This document shows positions 1 to 10,668 of a stretch of DNA of 64,000 bases, one piece after another. The stretch spans positions 1 through 64,000 of the forward strand of contig BDDC01000363.1 in assembly GCA_001662425.1 (NCBI GenBank). Reading direction: 5' to 3'. The DNA comes from Chlamydomonas sphaeroides (taxonomy: Eukaryota > Chlorophyta > Chlorophyceae > Chlamydomonadales > Chlamydomonadaceae). The translations under genes and the position numbers were made by a program. Below the pieces are notes generated by a model. That model saw only the letters and a program-made list of their open reading frames with translations, did not search any database and was not told the DNA's origin. The number at the start of each line of letters is the position of its first letter. Within the stretch, counting starts at the first letter, position 1.

Positions 1-1340
1 TCCCAGCTGTCGCGGCGAAAAAATTGTGTCGTGACGCGTTTGGGGTGGTGACGCGGATTGGCTCTACATGGGGGAAAGGTTGGCACTCTGGCCTTCTTCA
101 CAGAGGGTCCCAGGGCCTTCTCGTCTGCTTTGTCACCAACGCTCATCAATCGGCAAGCGGCCAAGCTCGGCCTCATTCTCTGACTCTACACCTTCAATCA
201 GGGGGGATCCCCCCTGCCTTCAATGGCTTCCGAGCTGGTTCAAAAGTAACAAGCTCGGTCTCTGGGGGCGCCAAGCGGCAGGCAAGCGGCAGTGCGCCTG
301 CCGCTTGGCGCCGCCAGAGGCCGAGCTAGCGTAGCGGTGTTGGGGGCTGAGTTGGCGGTGAGGGCGGGCCCTGCCTGCTGGCCGTGCCTGGCTGGCTGCG
401 CGGCGGCTGTTGTGACAGCAGTCGCTGCCTGTGCTAGTGAGAGGCCAGGGGGCGGGGTGCCAGCCACCTCCTTCAAGCGAGCGTGCCCCGGCAGGCCCTG
501 GCTCTGTCCGGGTAAAGGCCCCGGGAGTCGCGTCCCAGACCAGACCCAGTCCCCTGTCCCAGACATGTTCCCGCCCTGATAGCGAGGGTGGTAGGGCGCC
601 TCCGTATCATCGCCTTAAATTGATGATGAACCCTTGATGTTCTGGGGAACATACTAGCGAGTAGCGTTCATAATCATTCCGCTGCTCAAGAGAATGCATG
701 GGAGCACAAGGACCCCCGGAGCTGGTGGCCACAGCTTTTGTTTCCTTTCTGCGTTTAGAGGCGTGTTACTTAAGATGAAGCATATGGAACATCTTATGGC
801 CAGGTAGAACGACAGCTCAGCCCTGTTCGTCCCTGTTTAGCCCGACCTCCTGAGCCCAACTGCCACCGCAGCTGCGCTAGACCCGCGGGGCTGCGAACAC
901 AGGCCGGCCCCGTTCTTAAGTTTGCATGATATATCAAACCCACATCACACTGCAGGAAGCTGATCGCGTTGTCATACTGATCACCTGCCCTGCCGTGTTC
1001 GACAGCTTCGCTGGCAAGTATCATACCTTGCAGTCTATCGCGAGCATACGGCAATAGACACAGGACTGAGCGCTGCTGCACATATCGGACTCCAGCGCTG
1101 TTACAGCGCAGCGCTTCGCATAGGTCGCCCGCAGGGTTTGCGTTTAGGCCCCTGCCATAGGCGCTGAGACGATGGCTGCGGCTACAAGCAAAGCCGGCGA
1201 GGCCTACCCTGGTGCGCTGGCGCGGCGGTCGCGTTGACCATGACCCCCGCGACTTGCACCATCCTCCGCCGTGCAGGGGCGGCCTATCCATCTCAACTAG
1301 CAAATTAATGGGCTAATGAACTAGCGAGGAATCGCCATTA
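1..1340. other. Gene-free 5' stretch of the window
   Basis: I see no exon that can be assigned to a protein family here. The stretch holds a long inverted repeat (253-326) and then ordinary mixed-composition sequence. Open frames on both strands (for example 794-1303 minus) have shadow-like composition, with Arg/Gly/Cys runs and no recognisable domain. The right part probably carries the promoter, 5' UTR and perhaps the first exon of the AIM24-like gene that follows. Confidence 0.5.
253..326. repeat. 31-bp imperfect inverted repeat (hairpin)
   Basis: The left arm 253-283 is the reverse complement of the right arm 296-326 at 29 of 31 positions, around a 12-nt loop (284-295). The core shared by both arms is GCGCCAAGCGGCAGGC. 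A fold-back this long does not arise by chance in a window this size. It could be the remnant of a small MITE-like element or a hairpin RNA. No flanking target-site duplication was obvious. Confidence 0.75.
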
Positions 1341-1407
1341 CATGTTGCGACCACCACACGCCCGAGCGTTTTCCGCTGGCGCGAAACCCCTGTCACCCCA
1401 CCATCAG

Positions 1408-3798
1408 GCGCCGCGGCGCAGGCGCACCCCAACTTTGACCCCAGCGGCAAGTACAAGCTCAAGCATGAAGGTGCGTCCCGCACAACCCGCTGGCCAAGAG
1501 ATCGCTGGCCAAGGGCGTCTCCCGCACCGTGATCCACGGCGCCCCGCTCATCCCGGCACACCGGATGCCGCAACCTGCGCCCATGCCCCGCCCAGGCGCG
1601 TTCGCGGCGGTGGAGTGTGCCGTGGCGGAAGGCGACGGCATTAAGAGCAACGGCGGAGTCATGGTAACCATGAGCAGGCAAGCACGCGCCCCGCCGTGGC
1701 ACGTGCAGCCGGCAAGCCCCTCCGCTAGCCGTGACGCTGCCAAACCGATCAACGCCGCCGCGGCGCCTACCTAGCGACCCGCCTCGGGCCAGCGCGGGTG
1801 ACGTGGCAAGCCAAGCCCCCAGCTGCAGGCGCACCGGCGAGTGTGACGCTGTGGCCTCACCGCACACCGCCCGATGGGCCCCTTACCGCCCGCCATGCAT
1901 GCCCCGCTTCACCCCCGCCTATATCCTTTAACCCCCAAACACCCCAATTGCCACAGCAACGTCGACATTGACACAAAGCTGGAGGGCGGAGGTGGGCATG
2001 GGCGCTATTAACCATTGACCCGCAAGCTGTGGCAGGCTGAGTCAGGCTCGGGCGGGATGGCCTGAGGAGAGGGGCGTGAATGGGAGCGGTGAACATGCGG
2101 TTTGATTGACTGGCTCTTCCTATGTATATCCTAGTCTTCAATCCAATTTGCCAATGCCTAGTAACTCATTTTGACCCCCAACCCCTTCCCAACAGTGGGC
2201 GTCTCATTGCTGGCCTGCTGCTGCGCCGGCCGCTCAATGTTCCTGTCCCACTACAAGTACGAGCGGCTCGCCGCACGCGACCGAGGGGCCTCCAAACACA
2301 CGAACCCTAGCGGCTCAGCGGTTTTGTTTTGGCCTGTCGAAGCCGTGGTCCGTGTCTCGCTACCGCGCTACCCGGCCGTCAATGCGCAGGCTGATCCCCG
2401 GCCAGAGCCCGCGTGGCGACGTGCTGCTCGCTCCGCCGCTGCCCGGCGAGATCATGCTGCTGCACCTGGACGGCAGCACGGGTAGGTTGGGCATGCCTTT
2501 GCATAGAAGGAGTGGTGGCGCCCGTCAGTCGGTCAGCGGGGGCCGAGGCACAGGCCGGGCTGGTGGCGGCGCCGTGCTGCGGCTCCGCTCAAGCCGCATG
2601 AAGGCCACGCTGCGAGGCGTGGGGCCATCGCCCGCATGGCGGTCGGAGCTTGGGGAAAACCAGTGTGTGCAGGTGTGGAGATGGCCTGCCGCCCCGCGCC
2701 CTGCCCCTGCCCCCTCGCCAGGCTGGGTGGTGGAGCCGTTTGGGTTCCTGGCGTGCGATGCCAGCATCGACATCGGCTGCAAGATGCTCAACCTGTCGCA
2801 GGTGCCGTACAGCGGGAGCGCTGCGGCAGCAGATCGGGGTCGGGCGGGGGAAAGGAGGCCTCTGTCCCCCGTCAGGAGACCGGCAGCGGTGCTGGAGTTG
2901 GCGGGCTGCAGGAGGAGGACGGCAGTGGGCGGGGGAGGAGGGCAGTCACGGGATATTGTGCCCTAGCTGTGTCCCCCGCGCTGTGACACGCCAGCTCGCC
3001 AGCGCCTCGCCCCCACCCTGTAGGGCTCTCGCCCTCGCGCCTGCAGCGGGCCCTGTCCGCGTGCGCGCTCCCTGCCTCACGGCACGCGCACCCCTCACCA
3101 CCGCCATGCCGCCACAATCATGCCCCCTCCGCTGCCTCCCAAGTCCCAACCCCTGCGCCCCTCCCCTGCGCAGGGCTGCTGCGGCGGCGAGGGCTTTTTC
3201 GTAATGGAGGCCACGGGCCGCGGCCGCCTGCTCATCAGCTCCTACGGCGCCATCGCGCGCTACGATCTGGCGCCCGGCGAGAAGCGCAAGATCGGTGAGG
3301 GGGCCACGGGGGCTCCCAGGCCCCTTGTTTCTAGGCCCCTTTCAGCCCCACATTGCGCCGCTGTGCGGTGCGGTGGCCGGGAGGGCCTGGGATCACGGCT
3401 GGAGACAGCCGCAAAGGGTACGGCGACGTACAGAGCCGGCCCATGCCGCCTGTATCCCCCGCACGTTGGCATCCAGGAGCGCCCCACGTCGGCGCTGCCG
3501 GCCGTGCCCGCCTGGCGCTCGTACCACCGCACACCCTAGGCACCAACGCACGCGCTGCCGCCCTGCTGACACAGAGAACGGTCACTGCGTTGCCTGGACG
3601 TCGGGCATGCACTGGTCCATCGCCAAGGCCAGCAAGAGCATCATCAAGAGCGTCATCAGCGGCGAAGGCCTGGTCGCCAACTTCACGGGACCGGGCACCG
3701 TGTTCGTGCAGACGCGCTCGATCGAGAACCTGGCCAATGCGCTCATCCCCTACCTTCCGACGGGTGGCGGCGGTGGGGGTGGCAGCAGTGACGACTGA
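1408..3798 (+). CDS. AIM24 / TIGR00266 family protein (DUF124)
   Basis: Spliced gene for a protein of the AIM24/TIGR00266 beta-rich family. The yeast member is mitochondrial and affects inner-membrane organisation; bacterial members have no firmly known role. Exons: about 1408-1470 (KYKLKHE), 1596-about 1676 (GAFAAVECAVAEGDGIK..GGVMVTMS), an uncertain junction, 2196-2258 (AGRSMFLSHYK), 2381-2481 (GDVLLAPPLPGEIMLLHLDG), about 2719-2801 (EPFGFLACDASIDIG), 3174-3295 (GGEGFFVMEATGRGRLLISS, YGAIARYDL) and 3575-3798 (ENGHCVAW, then GEGLVANFTGPGTVFVQTRS, then a Gly-rich tail and TGA). These blocks match the family order: LAPPLPGEI, GGEGFF, LSSYG, NGHLVAW, GEGLV.FTGPG, QTR. Joins such as CAC-TAC-AA|G-CTG and ATC-G|AG-AAC keep the frame. 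The start codon lies upstream of 1408 and was not found, so N-terminal targeting cannot be judged. Confidence 0.8.
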
Positions 3799-4525
3799 GC
3801 TGGGACGGTGCAGGCCATCAGGGCCAGCAGCGAGGCTGCTGGCTGCGCCTTGGCGCGAGTCTAGGTGGTCCAGGCCAGGGCCCACTGCTGTGCGACGAAG
3901 CGTGACTCAAGGGCGTGACTTGGGTTCTTGGGAAGTGGGGGTCTGAAGAGCATAGGAGAGAGGCGTGCTCTGTAACCCTTCGCGAAGGGCTGTGGCGCGT
4001 GCTTGTCGCTCGAGAGGTGGCCATCGTGTGGCGCTGCGTGGCGTTGGGGCACATCGTGTTACACTGACGCATACCGGTACATGCAAGAATACTGGCTTGA
4101 TGTCTGCGTGTGTGTACTCGTACAGTATATAGCGCGCGCGATAAAGTGGTCGGATTCAGGAGCAGAAGTTGGCATGGGGGGTCGGGTTGCTCGCCAGCTT
4201 CCGGGGGCTTAAGTAATGGGTTCGCTGGTTACCCGCCTTGTAAGCACACACACTGTCAGCACTCGCTGCAATTTATCTTCACTTACACATTTGTATGCAT
4301 TCACTGTTTAAACATTGCGAGTCCCTTTTGTTTCCGTACCGCACGTTGCAATTGAATTCGACGCACATCCAAACACGCTGAGCGTTGTCTACGCCGTGCT
4401 AGAAGTAGCATATTGTATCCGCGGTCACTGCCCGCGCTCGCATAGTCGCATTCCGGAAGTCCGCTGACTCACCACTCCCTTAAACAACTACGCCAACATA
4501 TATAGTGGAGAGTCGGGGAGGCTTT
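3799..4525. other. Intergenic: AIM24 3' UTR and F-box/LRR promoter
   Basis: About 730 bp between two plus-strand genes. It contains the TGTAA signal, a less GC-rich segment around 4240-4360, and a TATA-like ACATATATAG at 4494-4503, about 23 nt before the chosen ATG of the next gene. That is close for a TATA box if a 5' UTR exists. No exon was recognised. Confidence 0.5.
3971..3975 (+). terminator. TGTAA polyadenylation signal of the AIM24-like gene
   Basis: TGTAA lies 173 nt after the stop at 3796-3798. This is the usual chlorophyte polyadenylation motif and a plausible 3' UTR length. Confidence 0.45.
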
Positions 4526-7500
4526 ATGGCAGCTGTCAGGGCCGCCGAGGCAGGCGAGCGTGAGCTGCCTGAAGACCTTCTCGGCGCCGTCTTTGCGCTC
4601 GGGGAGTGCTGCGACGTAGCGTCGCAACGACTAGTGTGTCGGCAATGGCGAGCGCTGCTCAGTCGTTCTCTGCCTCGTTTCTGCGTGCACCGAGCGACTC
4701 CCGACACATTTCGACTGGTCGAGGCAGCTACCGGCGCGACCGAGCTTGACCTATCGCGCGTCAATTCGCGGGTTGGACTGGCGGAGCTGCTTGAAGTCGC
4801 GAGCGGGTACGGGCGAGGGTCAGACAGGAGCGCTAGCGGTTGGCCGCCAGGGCTGCGTTGAAGCCAGCATAGCAAGCCAGTCAGGTGCATCGGTTGAGCT
4901 GTCACGGGTTTCCCGCAATTGTCGGGGTGATGCCACGCCCACGCAGTTCCGCGTATGCCCAATTAGCAACCCCGCATGTTGCCTAGCGTGCCTGTCGATG
5001 GTGAACACGGCTGCCCCGAACCTTTCATCGCAGGCTACCCCGCCTTCGCAACCTGGCAGTCAACTCTACAACACTGCTTCGGCCTGCGGGGGCCGCCGAG
5101 GGGCCCCTGCTTCTACCGGCGCAGCTGCCGGACCCCGTGGCGCAGGTCGACGCTGCGTCCGCGCCCAGCCAAAGCGCCAGGCCATCCGGGGATGCAGCGC
5201 CCCCGCCGCACGACGCCAGCGGCCCCCTCACAGCCCTGGCGCGCCTGGCCGCCCTCCGCCGCCTGGCGCTAGTGGACGCATCAGGCAAGCTAACCGGGCG
5301 CCCCGCAGCACCTCCCTCTCTCCCCCTCGTCCATCCGCCCCCAACCCGAGCCGCCGCGGCCGTCCGCATCAGCTCTGCCCCACATCTTCCCTCATGCCGC
5401 ATCCCACGGTCCGCGTGCCCTTTTACCGGTACTCGAGAACTAGCCCGGAATTCATTTGAGGGTACCTGAGACAACCGCCACTACTAGCTGCCCTCGCACA
5501 ATCCCGCTACCTACCCTCAACCCCTCACGCAGGCGACCTCGCGCCCGCATGGCGCCACACGAGCCCCCCGCCCCAGCCCCCGCCACACCAAGCGCAACCG
5601 CCCGCCGGCTCGCCACCTTTCTCCACGCCCGAGCCCGCTGCCGGCCGGCTGCCGTCCGAGCTGCTGGCGCTTAGCTGCCTGGAGCAGCTGCAGCTGGCCG
5701 GGCTGCCGCTGGCTCCGGAGCGCAGTGCGGCGCACAGACTGTCGGACCTGGGGCGCCTCTCCAGGTGGGCTAATCGGCGCCAAGACGCCGGCCGTATCGT
5801 AAACTAAAAGTGTCGGTGCAGGTGTAGCTAGTCGGTCCGTCAGATCGCCGCCTGAAGCTGGCGCTGTGTGTGCGGGTCAGACGACCCCAGCCGGCCTCCA
5901 TGGCCCTAGCAGCCTTGAGGCATTCACGTGCCCCGCTCGCCCCCACGCCGCCTCGCCCTGTGCCCCGCAGCCTCCACCTGTCCGGCAGCGCGGAGCAGCT
6001 GGTGGCCTCCACCCTGCACCTCACCGCGCTCTCGGCGCTGCGCAGCCTGGCCCTCACCTGCACCGCGCCCGTGCAGCCGCCGCGTGCGGAGCCGCAGCCG
6101 CAGCCGCAGCCGCAGCCTCCTCTGGACGCTCCCGGCCAGGGCCCCGGCGCCGATGCGGCGCCGCAGCAGCTAGGCGCTCAGGGCCCGCCCGCAGCTGCTG
6201 CTGGCGCCGACGGCGCTGACCCCGCCCTGGGTCCTGGGCCCGGTCTGGGCCCCGCTGAGGGCGCGGTGCCGGCGGCGGGCGGCGCGCAAGGTCCCGCGTA
6301 CCGGCAGGGCGGCGGCAGCGTGGGGCAGCAGGTGCGGCGCCTGGCCGTGGCTGCTGTGAGGCACTGTGATTTGGGAAGTAGCGGCCCCCGGCTCCATGGC
6401 GCACGCATGCCTGGTGCCGCGCTGTCCGCAGCCGCCGCCGAGCCGTGCTCCTTGGCTCGTGGCTCGTGGCTCGTGGCTCGTGGCTCGTGCCCCGGGCCCC
6501 GGGCCCCGGGCCCCGGGGCTCGTGGCTCGTGGCCCGGGCCATGACGTCCTCCACATGTAGGGCTAGCTTCTGCATGGAATTCCATGTCAAAGCGCAACCC
6601 CACGCACTCATGCGGCCCGGCAGGTGGTGGCCATGCTGCCGCCCAACTCGGTCATGTTTGTGGCGCTGCAGCGGCTGGCGGACAAGGGTGAGGGAAGGAG
6701 GGAACGCCAGAGCCAAGGCCAACACGGCGGCGGGCGGCGAGAGGGCGCACACGAACCCGCGTCCCGCGCCGTGGCATGCACGCTGCCCCCAGCCGACCGG
6801 CCCCATCCCCTTTGCCAACCCCATGCGCAGGGGTGGGCTTGACGTCGCTCAGCTACCGCGGCTGCTACCTTGTGCTGCCGCCGCCGCCGCTGCGCCGCTG
6901 GACGACCCTGGAGGCGCTTGACCTCAGCCACAATGCGCTCGTGACAGACCAGGTGGGTTGGGCCCGGGCTGCTTGGTGGGCGGGCTGGAGGGCCGGACAG
7001 CTGCGGGGCCGGACGGCGCCCTCCACGGTATGAAGTTGGCTTGGTTGCTTCCGGCAACCCAAGCGCGGCCAGTGGTGCACTCCCCTCCCCCTGCGCCGTG
7101 CCGTATCTCCCTTCACGTTGTCTTGCTGGGCTTCAGCCAGTGCGCTCAACACACTCCCTGCACTGCACGCCGCTGCCTCCGATGCAGGGCCTGCTGGGGG
7201 CCCAGCTGGCCTGCCTGACCCGCCTCACCAGCCTGGACCTCAGCGCCAACGCCCTGGGCGCAGTGCCGGCCGGCATCGAGGCGGCGCTGGGGCGGCTCAG
7301 GTGCGGCATGCAGGCGGCCTGCCCGCCTGCGCCTCTCCTTCCCGGCACATCCCCGCCTCCCCGCTGCGCGGGCCGCCCATCGCGGCCTGAGCCGTGCGGC
7401 CAGCTGCTGGTCTCCCCACGGCCTCGCCACGGCCTCCGCAAGCCACTTGGGGTGCTGGAGATCCTCCGCTTCAGCGGAGCCCCTCCTTCCTTGCCTGCCT

Positions 7501-9978
7501 TCCTGGCGCCCACCAGGAGCCTGGACGTGTCGCACAACACCATGTCCGACCTGCCGCCGGGCCTCAGCCGCCTGAGCGCCCTCACGCGCCTGGCGGCCGC
7601 CGGCAACCGGCTCACGAGCCTGCCGCCGCAGCTGACGGCGCTGGCGGCGCTGCGGCACCTGGACGTCAGCGGCAACAGGTGCGGACCGCCCCGTCCCATG
7701 GCTGCGCATCATGGGCATCCTTGCCCATGCGTGCCTTTGCGCTTCTCTGGCGTCCGTTCGTCCGTGCCCGTGCCCGACGGCTGTCCTCGCGGCCGCTGAT
7801 GCGCTCCGTGTTACCTCCTGCCCCACCGCCGCCCGCAGGCTGGCTCGCCTGCCTCCGCGGCTGTGGCGCCTGCGGTGCCTGGACACGCTCCTGGCAGCAC
7901 GCAACGAGTGAGGCCTGGGTCGGGCGCGCACGGGGCTCGCGGCCCTCGGGTATGCGGTCCCCACAACCTCCGCCCGGGGGGACGGACGCACACGGGCGAA
8001 TGCGGTGCTAGGGCTCATCACACACGGCACGCTCCTGCAACCGCCGTGACACCGTACCACACCCAGCCAATGTGCGCCGGCTGACGCTGCCCCACCGCCC
8101 GCTCCGCCGCCGCCGCCCCACCTCCAGGCTGAGCCACCCGCTCGACCTGCTGCCCGGGCGGCCGCCCGCCGGCCCCCCGGACGTCGCGGCGGCCGGGCCC
8201 CCGGACGTCGACTCGCCGGGGCTGCCCGTGCCGTGCGGCCCCCCGCCGCTGACGCACCTTGACATCAGCTCCAACCACTACACCACACTGCCGGCCCACG
8301 TGCTGGGCCACCTCACGCGGCTGCAGGTGGGGGCGTGGGATACTTGATGGGTTGCTGGGCTTTGGGCAGCGCGGCGCTGGGTACGGGGTGCACGGGCGGA
8401 TGCGGGCCGCCTCCCGCGCTTGGCTGTGCCGGGCAGCGTGGGCGAGCAGGGTGCAGAGCACGGCTGTGTTGGGGCTGACGGCAGGTAGGGTGCTTCTAGG
8501 GCCCCCCGCCCCGGCCGTACAGATAAAGGGATACATAGCCGACGTCACAATAGATGGACTGTGGGGCCCCCGTCACACGCGCCTGCCTGTCTGTCTTCCG
8601 CGGCTTGCCGCCGTCCCCCACCCGCCAGGTCCTGGCGGGTGGCCGCAACTTCTACAGCTCCATGGAGCCCCCACCGCCGCCGCACGCCGCCCAGGGCCCA
8701 CAGCCCGTGCCAGCGCCCCAGGCCCAGCCGGGCTCGGAGGCGCACCCCGCTCGGAGGCAGAGCCCCGCGGCCGACGGCGCCGCCGGGGCCGCGCCCCGCT
8801 TGCTGCCGCGCGCCGACCACCCGGTTGCGGCCCAGCTGGCGCCGCTGCGGCGGTGCCTGGCGCAGCTGGACCTCAGCGGGGCGCTGGGCTGCGGGGCGGT
8901 GGGCGCTCCCATGCTGGGCGCGGTGGCGGAGCTGAGCGCGCTCACCTGCCTGAGGGTGAGGGGGGGTGGCGGTCGTGGGTGGCGGGGAAAGGATGGGGTC
9001 GGGTCGGGTCGGCGCCAGCTGCCGCAGCTCCTGACTACCCACACACGGCCACGCCCATGGCAACTCCCTCGGCGTTCCCCCCCATGTGCCCCAACCTGCG
9101 CGCCCGTTCCCTCCTCCGCCACTGCCCCAGGCCCAGTCCAACGCCCTGGCCTCGCTGCCCGCCGCCTGGTCGCGGCTGACGCGCCTGCAGTGCCTGGACC
9201 TGGCCCACAACCGCCTCGCCACGCTGCCGCCCGGCCTGGCGGCGCTGGGTGGGCTGCGCACCCTGAGCCTCGCCGATAACTGCCTGGCCGTGCTGCCGCC
9301 GGGGCTGCTCGGCCAGCGGAGCCGTGCTGCCGCCGGAGCCGCCGGCAGCGATAGCGACCAGAGCGGCGGGCCCGAGCATGGGCCCGCGGGCGGAGGCGGA
9401 GGGGGCGGAGGGATGGAGGGCCTGCCGGGTCTGACGGCGCTCACGTGCCTGGACCTGTCGTCCAACCTGCTGGCGGGGCTGCCGGCCGACACGGGCTGCG
9501 GGCTGGGCCGGCTGCGCACGCTGGACCTGCACCATAACTCGGTGAGGGAGCGAGAGGCGCGGGGGCAGGGCACGTCATACCGGTAGCCCACTGGAAGCTT
9601 AGTGAGGAACTTCATGACGTCCCCTTTTGCCAAGGGCGTCTGCTAGGGCCTCTTGCCGTGGCCGTGCAGCCACTGCGTCACGTGCCACCGCGCTGTCGCC
9701 ACCCACGCCCGCCCCCTCCCGCCCGCTCGCAGCTGACGGGCCTGCCGCCCGGCCTGGCGGCCGCCACGTGCCTCAGCCGCCTGGACGTCAGCCGCAACCG
9801 TGGGCTGAGGGCGCTGCCGGCGGGGCTGGTGGGGGCCCTGGCCGGGCTGCAGGAGCTGGTTGTGGGGGCGGAGCTGGCGATGGCGGAGGTGGCGGAGGAC
9901 GGGGCTGCGGGAGGCGAGGCGCTACAGCTGGCGGCGCTGGCGGCGCGCGGCGTGAGCGTGAGCATCATCGTGGCGTGA
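4526..9978 (+). CDS. F-box leucine-rich-repeat protein
   Basis: Large spliced gene. Residues about 13-55 (ELPEDLLGAVFALGECCDV, then SQRLVCRQWRALLS) form an F-box, suggesting an SCF ubiquitin-ligase adaptor. Downstream exons carry leucine-rich repeats of the LxxLDLSxNxLxxLP type. Supported exons: 4526-about 4806, about 5036-5287, 5533-5765, 5972-6355, 6623-6688, 6831-6953, 7188-7300, 7517-7678, 7840-7909, about 8068-8326, 8629-8956, 9131-9540, 9732-9978. Clear repeats include LTSLDLSANALGAVPAGI, LRHLDVSGN, LTHLDISSNHYTTLPAHV, LQCLDLAHNRLATLPPGL and LTCLDLSSNLLAGLP. Low-complexity Pro/Gln/Gly inserts interrupt the solenoid (exon 5972-6355 and the Gly-rich loop near 9380-9410). The start is the first ATG before the F-box. 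The protein ends GVSVSIIVA. Repeats are often split by introns. Target and regulation are unknown; the spliced protein is of the order of 800 residues. Confidence 0.8.
6453..6540 (+). repeat. Intronic minisatellite, 7-mers GGCTCGT and GCCCCGG
   Basis: Tandem GGCTCGT units are followed by tandem GCCCCGG-type units and then GGCTCGT again, inside the intron 6356-6622 of the F-box/LRR gene. Simple expansion; no coding role. Confidence 0.8.
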
Positions 9979-10668
9979 GGCGGCGCTGGGTGCGTGGAGG
10001 GAGGTGCGGGGGGGACTGCGGCAAGCGAGGGCGGGCTGGGCGGGCTGCGGTTCGCCCGCGAAGGGGCTGGCACTGCTGGTTGGGAGCTGCGTCATCGGGC
10101 GCCGCGGTTGTCGGAGTGGAGCTGCTGAAGCGTTGCCGATACCTTGCAACGTCAAAGCTTCACGAGGCAACGCCGCACAGGGCCGCGTACATAAGGCCTC
10201 ATCCGGCAAGCCGGTTTGCACGACAGCACGACTGCCCGCCAAGCACATGCCCCAGCGGCCCCTGCTGCACACCGGCCTGACGCCCGTCAGCGCCTGCCGC
10301 CGCGCGTCCCGGCGACACAATGCCCATTCCGCGTGCAGATCGACCAGCATCTGGCACAGCGCAATCCTTGCGTCCACACATTCGTCCCGTTCCCGCTCGC
10401 CACGCCGCGACGGCGGCTTACAGCACGGCGTCGTGTGCAGGGAATGGCCAGCTGCCGGCGAGCGGTCACACCTGCAGCCCCGCAGTAGCGCCCAGTCGAT
10501 GAATGCAGCTCGCGCCCCAGTCCGCAGCGGTGGCACGAGGCCGCAGCAGCTCAAGCCCACATCCTGCCCCCACACTGCACCTGCACTTCCCGTCAGCCAT
10601 GAAAGAATGCGTCACCCCAGCACCCAGCAGGCAGCCTTCGCCGCTGCGCCAGCGCCGCCGTCTCCCGC
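9979..10668. other. Intergenic between convergent genes (two 3' UTRs)
   Basis: About 690 bp between the stop of the F-box/LRR gene and the stop of the minus-strand gene. The plus-strand open frame crossing it is the antisense shadow of the minus-strand coding exon. A minus-strand TGTAA at 10418-10422 belongs to the minus gene. Confidence 0.55.
10418..10422 (-). terminator. TGTAA polyadenylation signal of the minus-strand unknown gene
   Basis: TTACA on the plus strand (TGTAA on minus), about 247 nt beyond the stop codon at 10669-10671. Confidence 0.4.

Noticed and set aside
794..1867. Minus-strand open frames at 794-1303 and 1313-1867
   Set aside because: No domain, and the second overlaps plus-strand exons that encode a recognisable AIM24-family segment.
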